From Thozetella sp. PMI_491 (lineage: Eukaryota > Ascomycota > Sordariomycetes > Chaetosphaeriales > Chaetosphaeriaceae), in assembly GCA_021432635.1 (NCBI GenBank), contig MU270021.1, positions 1,062,594 to 1,126,593 of the forward strand: a stretch of DNA of 64,000 bases, read 5' to 3'. Below the pieces are notes generated by a model, which was given only the letters and a program-made list of their open reading frames with translations, searched no databases and was not told the origin of the DNA. The translations under genes and the position numbers were made by a program. Shown one piece after another: positions 1 to 11,260 of this stretch. How positions within the stretch are numbered: position 1 is the stretch's first letter; each line of letters begins with the position of its first letter.

Positions 1-2934
1 CTCGCGACTGGTGACCAGGCGAGTCGGGACCCTCGGCGGTACCGTGAGGAGAAGTGGCGAACTCACAAGCCCAAACCCCTTCGTGTGACCTAGGCTCCGC
101 AGAGCTCATTCCAAGTAGCATAGCCCATGCTTCGCATATCTCGGGTTTGCACCATTTGGAAGAAAGAGTGACTAGCAGCCAAATCAACGCTACACTCCGG
201 ACTGGGAACGCGAACACCAACTGCGTGGAGGCACAGCCGATACCGCCTTGAAACCTGGTGGCGCCTTCGGCGCAATAAGCTCTCTCAAGCTGCCGCTTTC
301 GCCCTAGCCCACTGCTGTTGGCCAGACCCGGCAGGAGGTTCATACCCCACCGAGCTTCTGCTGATCTCGCTTCTCGTCGCGATCTGGACCAGGCTGGACC
401 AGGCGATGCAAGTGTTCTGCCTGCAAATTTCGGTTGGGAGACGATGTTGGATAGCCGAGGCGCAGCTTACCGTGATGCGTGAACCACTTCTAGAACTGGC
501 ATCTCACTTCTGCAGAGGTATCTGATATTTTCTGTTGGTGTTGAAGATTGCCTTTGTAGGCGCGTATTCGGCTATCGATACGACACTGCGCCTTGAGAGG
601 TTGGATGGGCAAAAGAACTCTTGTGTGGCAGCCCCCAGAGAGGGGTCGATTCCTCCCGTAGGATCATGGGGGCTGCATCATTGACATAATGGGGTGCATC
701 ACGGACGTGGTGAATATGAATCTGAGCTGACACGCAAACACCCCAATCGGATGATAAATCGTCCAAAAGTCCGCCCATCTCGAACTGGCAGCTCAGGGTG
801 TCCAAAATTGAGTCGTGTCTGCACCTGTGGCAGTACTTGGCACCCTAGAGCGGGACTCGATTTGTCACGAGAGGGGCTCTTGTTATGGAATCAGGGAAGA
901 GGTGTGGCATGTGACAAAACATTCTGCACGATGACCTTACCGCCGACACTGGGTAGTTTTACCTACCATATACAGAGGATATACATGGTTCCGTATTCAT
1001 AGTAATGGATGCTAGCTTATGTCACGCATTACGGGCAAGCCTCTGGAGGCACCTCTTCGGCGCTAATGCTACACGACGCATATAGATGGGGGGTGATAGG
1101 TCTCGCTAGATGTACGTAGTAAGTCAAATAGTTTGCTAGCGCACTTAACGAGCCATTGACCTAGCGTCTGCCATATAAAATCGTCCAGTAGCCCGGCCCA
1201 GAAGTTGTGCTAGTGGTTCTACCCACTTGCGCTACCACCTGTAGCCATGTGCCCATTATAGTAGAGATACCTGTTAGCGTGAAAATAAATCCTGTTCCAT
1301 AATCCAGGTCTAAACTATCGAGCAGATACGGGACCTGGAGGCCTTAGGACACGGCGTGCTGGTCGTGTCTAGTATAGGTCGACAGCCTCGGAACGCGTAT
1401 ATCTAGAGACAACGTCTTCCACTAATCTCACTGGTAATGTATTTCCCCAACTCTCTTAATACTTGTAACATCGCCTCGTACGTCTTGAGATTGATGGAGC
1501 GATTAAAAAGATTGTGGCTTACGGCTTCGGGCTTCGTGGAGAACACCTGACCTGTAGATAGAAGGATCTTCGTCATTGTTAGTCATTGGGTACTGTACCT
1601 ACCTATTTATTTTACACTACCCTACCTCCTCCAGCTACCCCAGAGCTTGGTTGACTGGAAGCTGGGAGAGGCGCCTGTCCCCGCACTGCACTACGCCCGT
1701 CCCGGCGCCAATTTTCGCTTCTCCAATACAGTACGTCTCCCATGCAAGTGAGACCCTTTGTCATTTAGGACCCCAAACCCTGGCAACAGATCCAAGCAGC
1801 GCAATATTATGCACCTGTTTAAATAAGTGGGGCTAATTGCCGCTGTCAAGCCACCAATGCGATCTTCCCCTTATGCTCGCTTCCCCCTGTGGAAAAAGTA
1901 ATTAGACCCAGACGTCTGCACCACCGGGACCACCCAGTGCACAGCTGTGTCTGCTCTCGGTGTTTCCCCCTGCGATGCTTGTGTTCTCTACCATCAAAAG
2001 ATGCTGGTCTTGTCGATGGATCTACCGTTTCTCGACGACGCCTAAGCTCATATAGACAGGTGGTGTACCTCGACCTGCGCAGACAGCACTCGACTCGCTG
2101 CAGCTTTAATTGCGGCAAGTCCGTGCTCAACTCAACTCGTGCGGAGTTGAATATAATGGCGATCCCAATTCGGCGATAACGTAGTCCACCACCTAATTAG
2201 ACACACCACCTTGTTAGACACCGGGCCGCACCAGACCGTATCAGGCTGTTACAGCTGACAACTACTTTCTGTGGGTCTGGTGCGGCCCGGTGTCTAACAA
2301 GGTGGTGTGTCTAATTAGGTGGTAGATTACGTTATTTTGCCTGATGATTACCTAAGGTAGGTCGAAGCACGCCCGCACGATCGCCTCTTAGGTTAGCATC
2401 CGCTCTGGAAGGCGTTGGATCTACTCCACAAACCCAGGGGCCAATTGTTTCGACATTGGCGTCTAGGCGGATTCCCGACGACCTGGAGACACCGCTTGAA
2501 GAGGCATAGCCGTTCTCGGTCTGAAGCGTAAACCCACAGTGGCATGGCAGTCGTCATAGGCCAGACTGTCATCCTCGGGGCAACTTCGTGCCATAACCGC
2601 CAATAGGAATGCAGCACTCATGGACACCAGCCACCAAAGGCTGAGGATAGCGTTGCACTCGTCGCGCTATGCATCCTAAAGCAGTTTAGCTCTGGGCATA
2701 AGGCTGACACCGCATCTGTTGTCGGCGCCAAGTGCGTGGACGAATATAGAGAAGCCGGCAGGACGACATGCGATTCTAGGAGATGAAGGGGAGCTAAGAC
2801 TATAGTAAATCGTATTCCTTCTCAAATACGAGACGTGCCTGTCTGCATTTGCCTGTTCAGATCGGAACACCGTCAAGCCTAGAACCATCATACATCCGCA
2901 TCGTCTGCTCTAGGCCTTCGCGCACGCAGGAACA
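1..2934. other. Non-genic stretch upstream of first regulator
   Basis: No open frame here shows a recognisable domain, a signal peptide or a consistent chain of splice sites. The short frames on both strands have unrelated, low-quality translations. The only structured element I see is the hairpin at 2176-2335, listed separately. The last part (roughly 2640-2934) is probably the promoter and 5' UTR of the Zn2Cys6 gene that starts at 2935. Confidence 0.6.
2176..2335. repeat. 160-bp long-inverted-repeat hairpin, MITE-like
   Basis: Two arms of about 62 nt (2176-2237 and 2274-2335) are reverse complements of each other. They are essentially perfect over the inner 50 nt and have only a few mismatches near the tips. 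A 36-nt loop separates them. Both tips read ATAACGTA inward. There is no coding capacity, which is what a foldback or miniature inverted-repeat transposable element looks like. I cannot assign a superfamily, and clear target-site duplications are not visible because the flanks continue the inverted symmetry. Confidence 0.8.
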
Positions 2935-4611
2935 ATGGTGGGTGTCCCGGGTCGATCCAAGGGATGCCATACGTGTATTCAGCGACGAGTCAAGGTATAG
3001 GAAATCCGTTAGCTCCATCTAGACGCATTCTACTGACCCTGGCACACAGTGTGACTTGGGCAAGCCGTCGTGCAACAACTGCCAAAGAACCAACCGCTTG
3101 TGCACCGGGTACAAGCGCAAGCTTGGCTATGTCTTTTCGAGTGATATGGCCTTTCCCGATGCGGGGGGCAGGCTACAGTCTGATGAAACCACTGTCGTCC
3201 ACCAAGGTCGATGGCGCAAGACCAGCACGCGGGAGCCGGGCCAGCCGAAGTTTCCCGCCACCATGCCCCTGTCGCTCGACAAGCGCCTGGCACCCTACCT
3301 CCAAGCGACACCTTGTCAAGTGCGAGTGTCGTCAAGTGACGCGGTGCGGCAGCAGTTCCACTATCTCTTCATGACTGAACACCTCCCGGAAGAGATGCGC
3401 AGTAGCACCCACTCGGCCGGCGCCTTGAAGCCCGATCTCCTCCTCCAGCTGCAGGAGATGGATATCCGATCGCCTGTATTGGAGACCGCTCTCTCGGCCT
3501 TTTTCGCGGCGCGGGTTGCGCGCAAGCACCAAGACATTGGCCTGGTCGCCCGCAGTCGCGATCTGTACCTGGGTGCTATCGGACAGCTTCAGCAGGTGCT
3601 GCGTAGCCCGCAAGGCCGCCTGTCGGAGGAAACGCTTGCCGCATGCGTCATGCTGGCGCTGTTCGAGCTCTCCGAAAGCCACCCGGAGTCAGCCCGCGGG
3701 GCATTTCAGACGCACCAGCAGGGGGCCCTGTCATTGCTGGAGCTGCGGGGCCCCGAGGCATGCACCTCGCCTCTAGGCTTGAACATCCTCTTGGCTGCTC
3801 GGAACATTATGGTATGTTCAAGCGCCTCCACATCTGCGAATATCACCGCTGACGGATGGTGTAGGTCGGAACGAGCCTCTGGTATAGATTTGAGTCGTTC
3901 TTGTCGCGCCGGGAGTGGATCGAGACTCCGTGGAGCCAGTTCCGCAAGACGATCGTGGACGAGGTCATGGACCAACTGCTGCTCCTCCCGGCCGTATTTT
4001 GCCAATATGATCAGCTCATGGCGAGCAAGCCCGGGAAAAAAGCGCTGGAGAGTGGCTTGCGCGATGTGATTTCCAAGTGCCTCACGATCGACTTTTCACT
4101 CCGCCAACTGTACGACGGACTGCAACGATCGATTGCAAGCCCGCTGTACCGGGCCGAGCTCTCAACCTTGTCCAGTCGCGCAGACGACGAGAAGCTGGGC
4201 AAGGTATTCCCGGTGTCGTTCCACTTCACGGGATTCCACGTTGCCCAGGCCGTCACGACATACTGGTCCAGCCTGATCTCGGTCCACTACCAGCTTATGT
4301 CGACGTATCGCCGGGCCGCGACGCTCGAAACGTCGCTCTCTCCGGCCTATTGCGAGGAGCGGACCCGCTTTCACGCCGATGAGTGGAGGAGAGCGGCGCG
4401 GAATACCTGCCAGGCGGCTGAGTATATGAGCCAGAAAAGCATGGGCGAGCTCGGGTCTATCTCTATAGTTACATTCTTGCGTGCTTGCAAAATGTGTTTC
4501 ATGATCGACGTCGGTTATGACTGGGGCCGGGAGATTCGGTGGGTGGAAGAGCAGATCGATCGGATGGAGGACAGTTTTGTTATGGGTGGGAATAAAGCAG
4601 CACCTCACTAG
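2935..4611 (+). CDS. Zn(II)2Cys6 fungal transcription factor
   Basis: Predicted nuclear regulator. Three exons: 2935-2994, 3050-3811 and 3865-4611, with GT..AG introns of 55 and 53 nt; about 522 aa. Intron 1 splits the zinc cluster. Spliced, it reads CHTCIQRRVKC and then CNNC...C, a complete C-x2-C-x6-C-x6-C-x2-C-x6-C binuclear cluster at residues ~11-38. The start is the ATG just before it. The remainder is an alpha-helical middle region, with a stretch around 'SPVLETALSAFFAARVARKH' typical of the Fungal_trans_2/DUF3468-type regulators often found beside metabolic clusters. It is convergent with the next regulator on the minus strand. The target is unknown. The family call is firm; the function is not. 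Confidence 0.88.
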
Positions 4612-5159
4612 ATGATGCCAATTCCATTCTCTGCCAGCGAGTTTATCCCGTACAAGTTGTCCGCAGTACGAAGTCCCCAAGACGGCTAGCCATCCCGCCA
4701 TTCCTCATGCGGGCAAAAGTACCTGCTCGAAGCATGTGAATCTAGGTGATTGGCCGACTGTGCCTCACTCGCCGCCGACCAAGTAGATACAAGGCCCTGG
4801 TTGGCTAGCGCGTGTCTCTAGTTCTGAACCGATACTAAGTCAAGCGCCCGTGGGCAGGCTGGACCTCCCTCCCCCCTTCCCCGCCGACAAAACCTGATAT
4901 CCCAAGCGCTGTGCCCATCCTTGCCCCCTCCTGTGCATCTAGTTATCAAACGCCGTCATATTCACCGGATCAAACCAGCGCACTATTTTACATCCAAAGA
5001 TGACCCTACGTCCGCTAGCTAGATGCCATATGTTTGGAAGGAAGAGGTATACCACGAGTAGTCGCCGAAGGGCTCGGAGAGAGTGGGGTCTAGTGCCTCC
5101 TCGAAGGCCGTGTAGAAAGCGGAGCCCTAGTCGCCACACGTTAATTCTTTGGCCTTGTA
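4612..5159. other. Intergenic region between two convergent regulators
   Basis: The space between two convergently transcribed Zn2Cys6 genes should hold both 3' UTRs. I see no further coding frame. A short C-rich run lies near 4864-4880. Confidence 0.5.
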
Positions 5160-7441
5160 TCATTGAGCACAATCACGCAGCGGTCCACGTACCGTGGATG
5201 GTTCTTCCTGGCTAATAACCGGATTCGAAAGGTCTGCTGGCCACATATAGGTCTGTGAAGCCTGGTGTTCGATGTCACGTAAAGACATAGTTACCTTCTG
5301 GCTGATAAGGCGATGGACAACCAGCCGTGCCTGGTCCTTCAGACCGTTAAACTTGGACCTGAGTGACTCGTCGGTAGGGCCGCCCGCGGCGAGTAGCCTG
5401 TCGTACATATCGAGCCTTCGGTCGACCAACTTCTCGTCGGCTTCGATATTAGCGTCTTCGCGGGAATCAACGATGTTCGTGAGTAGCACAAGCCCGGCCG
5501 CGAGATGCGAGCATGAGTTGTACCTGGGATCGCCCTGGTTAGCACCATCCATAGCCGACGGAGTGCGGGCCGAGGAATAGCCTCACCATATGAAGTAATC
5601 CGTATCACCTGTGGCATATGATGCCTTGAGGCACGCCCGGCTGAGACTGACACACATATCCCATCCTGTAAAGGTGGCGAGCGTGATTGGGTGGTAGGGA
5701 TCGTCGCCGTCGTCGTCCTCCACTGAGACCCGGCCACCGGTGACGGTTCTGATCCTCTCGACTAAGAAGTCGTGGTTTTCGTTGATGTCGTAGATTATGA
5801 AATGGCACATAAGATGCGTGTAGCACATGGCCAGGATTTGCTGCGCTTGCATCCCTGTTTGGCCGCCGACGAGCAGATCTAGGTCAAACTCTGGAGGGAT
5901 CGAACGGCGCCACCGACTGAGCATACCCTGGACTCGAGACAGTCTCTTCCGCTTCTCCTCTGCGGTTGCCCTTCGTGCTTGCGTGGTGCACAGTAAGTCG
6001 TATATTCTGCCCTGGACGTACGCTAGATGCACCCAAGTGTGGAGAAAGTTCATTGTGGCGGTCCCGGACGTGCTGCTCAGCGTGGCTGCGCCGTCTTCGG
6101 GGGTTATCTCCGGAAGTCCGTGCTCTATGTCGGCGTCAAGGAAAGCCGACGGCGTTTGGAATCGAAGCGATGTGTCCTAGGATACTCTAGTCAGCAGCCA
6201 GTTGGCGAGAGTTACATGGGGAGGTTACCTTGTCCAAGATGTACAGAATCCAGAACACTCTACTCCGGTGTTGCGCCTCGGCTGGGGACATGGCACCGGG
6301 CCGTGAATGTGTCTGCAGCCGGAGAAGCTGCCCCAGCCGGGTACCCGAAGCCATCAACATCGGGATGGCCCGAAGCGGACCGTTCCTAGGGGTGCCCAGG
6401 AGCAGGAGGACGAGGCCCAAGACGACCTGAAGTCCTAGCAGGTCCTCGGTCCGCAGAAACACCTCGATCATGGCCGACTGCGCATTTTCGATGCATTTGG
6501 CGACTCTGCGGTCGTCTATCGAAACCCTGTCGACGATGCGGTATGTGATTGCCAGGACGACATTGATGGCAGCCCATTCCACAAGCGGCCGCTGCGAATG
6601 CCATTCGTCCACCATCTGCATGAAGGCCGGCCTTTCAAACAGCGGCACGATTGAGTTGTACTCTCGGAAGTACCTCTCGATGACGGGCTTGACCTCTTCA
6701 GGGGGCGGGAGCTCGCGTCGCGGACGGTGCTGAGCTCCTGCGCTGAGCAAGCTTGTGCTCGCGTGGCTGGCCTCTGGGGACACCGTCTCGGCCGGACCGT
6801 GCGCGGCCCAGGCCTCCATGGGCGTTGCGTTCGTCTGCACACTTGACGGTGGGCGGTTCGCATCGTCGAGAGAACTGCCATCTTCGGTGGTGCTGGAGCC
6901 GTGCCCACTTGAGCCGGACCCGACAGCGCTGGTGGTTCTTAGCATCATGGCCTCCATCCGCTCTAGCCGAGCCTCGATGGCACGCATCCGGTTGCCCTTG
7001 CCGCTATCTCCCCGTCAGTCCACATGTCTTGTCTTTGCAGTAATGCGACGGAGTGTTAAGTCTCACCTATCGGAGGAGTCTCCCGCTGGGGTCTTTCGGA
7101 TAGGAGTGGCATTGCGCGGACCGTCGCGCGCTGGGGGTGCCTTGCTCTTGGGGGTGAGCTTGCACTCGACCCCGTAGAGCACGCAGTTCGAGCACGACGG
7201 CTTGAGGCCATCACATTTGATCCGCTTGGTGGTGCAAAGGTCGCAGGCTAGGGACATAGGGCACCCACATCAGCGCCATATTACACACATGTCGATGCAG
7301 CCGATGCAGGCGAAGCAGCTGCCACTCCCGCCGGGCCTGCAGAAGCTGCAGCACCTGCCAGCTGCTGACCCGGCGGCTGTGCGGGGATAACCAGAAGCTG
7401 CACATACCTTTGCGCCTCCGTGCATGTGGAGCCACTTCCAT
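5160..7441 (-). CDS. Zn(II)2Cys6 transcription factor with Fungal_trans domain
   Basis: Predicted nuclear regulator of about 647 aa in five exons: 7441-7408, 7247-7067, 7003-6229, 6176-5587 and 5523-5160. All introns are GT..AG (160, 63, 52 and 63 nt). The first exon encodes only MEVAPHARRRK and joins in phase to ACDLCTTKRIKCD, giving a normal basic run before the zinc cluster C-x2-C-x6-C-x6-C-x2-C-x6-C. A start at an ATG at 7257 inside the intron end would lose that basic run. The middle region (PPPEEVKPVIERYF..., HRSRVFWILYILDK) is the Fungal_trans (PF04082-like) domain. The gene closely resembles the regulator at 32277-34308 in sequence and architecture. The last exon end is less certain, because a GT lies near the C-terminus. 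Confidence 0.85.
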
Positions 7442-8878
7442 CGCGATCAGTCCGGAAGCCTTCGCTTCGTGCCTCCAGCCTCAAGATGGGTGCATAATCC
7501 GACGTTGTTGGTGGGGCATCCGCGCTTGCTCGACGGACATGCAGCCGCAACGCCGACAGGGGGCGGGGCTCACGGACTTTTTATGCGCCACTGGGGCGGA
7601 ACTTCCTGAGCTTCAAATTAGTGCTGATGGGATTTCTCTACGTGACCCACTCCCCTACTCCCCTGGCGAATGTGCAGCTGTTGAGGATCAACATGCCTCG
7701 CCGGGCCTACAGCCTGGCTTGAAACCTGGCAGATCCTGACTATATTTGCTACGGCCCCTTGGACCGTCGCGATCCTGGGCTCAAAGCCGAGGTACCTGGG
7801 TCAATCAATAGAGAGGTACGGAGCTAGAAGCGCCAAGGGTTTGGGAAGACGTCATTGCCTCACCTAACTGGGGCTTGCTCTGACTTCCCAATTAGGCTTA
7901 TATCCTGATGCGCCTTCGCTTTGCTGAACTGTAGCCTGCATCCAATGCTGAGTGCCCAAGAGTAAGTTCGATGCTTTGGAACTGGCTTGAGGAAGATCGT
8001 AAGGCCAGGTTAAGACACAAAATGTCTAACTGGGCATGCATCGCCCACTAGGGGCACGGATGCAGGACGGAAGGCAAGGGCTCGAAGCCGGCTTTGTTTA
8101 ACGTCTGGATAGCACAGACACCTATCAACCCATTTGTTAGAAAACTCAAATAAGGCGGAGAGCTCTCTTAGATGGATATGTCTCCAGTAAAGGCTCTGGG
8201 CGAACAAAAAGTGCGCGCCAAGGCCTTTCACTGGCGGGTGAGTGCCACGCACACTAGAGCGCTGTACTAGTCAAGCAATGTGCGATCCAAGGCGATCCTG
8301 TCCCGGGACCCTGATTCAGACGCGTCAGTAACGTAGTAAAGAATGTCAGCCTAGGTGAATTTGGCGGCTTTCGATGTCCAGCACAAGTATCCATCAAATT
8401 GGCCGCTGGGGTACGGAGGTAGCTCGCAACCGACAACTCATGCCGTGGATCATATGTTATAGAAAGTCGTTTATTTCCCGAGGAGAAGCTGAGTGACTAA
8501 GGTAGCCGAGGACTGACTGTTGTGTTGCTCTAGTCCCCTTCTAGACAGACGTGATCGCGATACCCGAAGTCAACAGCGCCGAGCGATGCGATGCCCCCTG
8601 CCTAACCACAGCCATTACCCGTTCAGTGGGAGCCAAAACGACGCCAAAAGAATAGAAATGACATTGATGGCTACTAACCACCAGCAGTCATTTCAGTGTC
8701 CGAACGCGCTTCTTGTTCTTCCGGGTCTCTCCTAGCTGTTGCACAGAGATTAGCGTTCTGAGTTCTAATGCGAGCAGAGTAACAGATGTTTCTTACAGCC
8801 AATTCAGGGAAAAAAGTGGCATAGCCTGCATCGGCCACCTCACTCATGTTCACTTCCTTACGGGGCAGTTCGAATGGA
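7442..8878. other. Intergenic region, probable promoter of the minus-strand regulator
   Basis: This is about 1.4 kb without a supported gene. It probably holds the promoter of the minus-strand regulator ending at 7441 and the 3' flank of the RING gene. Short frames at 8010-8436 have no recognisable content. Confidence 0.45.
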
Positions 8879-10172
8879 TCAGGGCGGGCTGGAAGGCTGT
8901 TTGTCGTCGATGGAGAGCCCAAAGACGTCCATGCACAGCTCCGCCTCGGTTTCTCCCAACCTTCAATCGTTAGCACGTTCTGCGGCAGAACAGATCGTTG
9001 GGTATTCACTGAGGGAGGATGTCAGGCTCTTTGTCGCCAAGCTCGAGTCGATGGAGACCCGTGCACAAAGCCTCATGGGATCTTCCCAACCGATTAGCAT
9101 GCTCTTCCATTTTGTCAAGATTTGTCGACTAGTGAAACCTAGAGGAGCCATGAAGAGGATACGAACTTTGACTGGGAATTCACACGGTTGCTTTCACTGT
9201 CGTCGCGGAGCGCTAGTGTGTTGTTAGCTTGGGTGTGTCGCCGTCCGCTAGGTAAGGAGCATGGAAGAGAGAGAAAGGCGATAGAAATTGGCGTGGAGCA
9301 GAGTTTGAGATCGACCGTACCTCCGGGTTCAGCAGTCAGCTAGCAAGGACATTAGCTTTGAACACGGTCGTTGGTCAGGACACTTACGCCAAAGGCTGCA
9401 GGGACTGGGGTCGCCAAGGCCACGAGCATAGAAGCCGCTGCATCACTGGAGTCGACAGGAGCAGTTGCGGCCGGCTTGGTTGGTTAGTGCATCTGAGGGT
9501 GTTTGATGGCGGAAAGAACAGACGGAGAAGAGGACCAATCGGCGAAGGAAGTTCATCGATGATGGATTCGTTGACGAGAGAGATGAGAGCTGAATGCTTA
9601 CGATGGCAATCGGAGCAGGACCCAGAGCAGGACCAACAGTCAACTCGGTGATTACAGTGCTGCAAGTCTTGCACTTGAAAGGCCATCGCAAAATTGTCAC
9701 CGCCTCGTAATTAACCTCTAGGCATCTGCGACAGAAGGTATGGCCACACTGCGCAGATGTCAGCTCAGTTCGTTGTCAACGGGAGCAAAGGGAGAACAAA
9801 CCTGGGTAGTGAACGGGTTGCGTGCCACCCACAAGCATAGTTTGCACTCCTTAGCTAGTCAGAACTTCCTCAACGCGACTGACGATCGAGAGGTCGTTAG
9901 TGAAGAAGGATCGGCACGGGGACTCACGATGACAGCAAGCATGGCAGCGGCAGAGGCGGGGTCGTCACCGTCCTAGTCGGCCAGTTATTACATCTACTCT
10001 TCGCCAAAAAAAAAAAAAAAAAACCACCGGTGAGATTAGATGTCTTTACTCACCTCGGTGGTGGTGGCAGCGATCGGCGCAGTATCCAGAACCTGGTAGG
10101 TCTCGAGTGAGCGGTTGTAGGTTGGGGGTCCAGCAAGGGAAGTTTGGATCGAGTGCTCACGTTGTCAGCCAT
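8879..10172 (-). CDS. RING-finger protein with many small exons
   Basis: Probable C3HC4 RING protein (E3 ubiquitin ligase type by family). The 5' part is well supported. Exons 10172-10161 (MADN), 10092-10054, 9972-9928, 9849-9802 and 9748-9602 all join in phase over introns of 53-81 nt. The second intron contains an 18-nt homopolymer. Spliced, the RING reads ECKLC...CGHTFCRRC...KCKTC, giving all eight zinc ligands (C2-C, C-H, C2-C, C2-C). Next comes an Ala/Pro-rich exon (9474-9388). Continuation through 9339-9321, 9212 onward and a possible coiled segment ending at TGA 8879-8881 is plausible but weak. A simpler model stops at 9352. One acceptor is AAG. It is not in an evident cluster, and the substrate is unknown. 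Confidence 0.62.
8895..9105 (-). repeat. Diverged tandem duplication of about 85-90 bp
   Basis: Two adjacent copies are recognisable on the minus strand, about 9105-9025 and 8985-8895. They share the order CATGCTAAtcg / CGTGCTAAcga, then GTTGGGA, GAGGC, GTGCA, CTCCATCGAC and GACAAA. In the first copy the segment can be read as coding. In the second, the matching GCTAAC could serve as an intron branch point. This suggests an internal duplication in the 3' part of the RING gene, or a decayed coding repeat. Confidence 0.5.
10006..10023. repeat. 18-nt A homopolymer
   Basis: An uninterrupted run of A on the plus strand. On the minus strand it is a poly-T tract inside the second intron of the RING gene, upstream of the acceptor. 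Confidence 0.9.
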
Positions 10173-11260
10173 TGTGTGTTGGTCTTTCTGCGTGACAAAC
10201 GACGAAGTCAGTAATGTGATAGTTCAATAGCGACGGTGGGTGAGAAGGAAGGCACCTTGCACAGCTCAAAAAGTTGAGGTCGTTGTCTAGAAAAGAGGGA
10301 AGACGAAGCGAAGGGAGGAGTCAGAGTCAAAACAGAGCTAATGAAAGAGGTGCGTATTGGGGGGATGGTGGGCGATCGAAAATTGACCCAGTACCTCAAG
10401 CTACATTGCCTAACGATTTTGGTTGTGTGATACCACTCACATGGAAGTCACCAACGTTGATCTAGTATTCACGCACACAGAGAGTGCGGAGCGAGTTGGA
10501 GATATGGATAGATAGCTGAGGCTTGCAAACAATTATCAGACATGAAATTTGTCACATCCCTGACTACAGTCACTACAGACTGTCTGTGTATTGCATACTA
10601 ACCCCAAATTTGTTTTCTTCGGACATCTCACACACATCGATGATTACCGAAAGTCATTGGGGAGGGACGCAAGTGACAGAATGGTTTCAATAGGAATATA
10701 TCGAGCCGTTATTTTGTGCTCAGCTGAAAAGGTAATACTTGTGGACGAGGAGGTCTCCAAACGTATCTAAAATTTACTTCGCTTGCTCATCATTTAAATA
10801 TACAACTCTCAGGGCATTTCTTCGGGAGACAATATCTGAGATGGCCCCTAGCACCTTGACTCGGCCGATCCACGAAATATAGAACTTCTTTTTCATTCGC
10901 CATCTTGTCAAGCACTCAAGCTAATGGCACTTCATGCGAGAAGATGGGCTTGACGTGTATCCTAAAGCAGGTTTGCGAGATGTACGTGACTGGTGAAAAA
11001 TAACACCGGGTCGATACGACGATGGCACAGAGGAGCGAGCGGGTAAGGTTTAGAAAAATGTTGCCCATTCACAGAGGCAAAACGTGGTCATTCTAGTGGG
11101 TATAAATCTATCTTGTGCCTTAAAAGTTCACTGACCAATTGCAAGGAGCTCGTATGCCATAACGGCGACAGCTAACATGTAGCAGAGGTAGTTTTGAGAG
11201 CTAACATCATAGTTAGATGGGAGAAGGCGTATATTAATCGGAGGCATGCAAATGGGGGAT
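10173..11260. other. Intergenic region between RING gene and amylase 3' end
   Basis: About 1.1 kb with no supported gene. It should contain the RING gene promoter and the amylase 3' UTR. Translations in all frames are short and unrelated to known domains. Confidence 0.45.

Noticed and set aside
7063..7257. Start of the minus-strand regulator at the ATG at 7257
   Set aside because: Using the splice pair 7407/7248 adds MEVAPHARRRK and restores the basic residues normally preceding the zinc cluster, so the ATG at 7441 is preferred.
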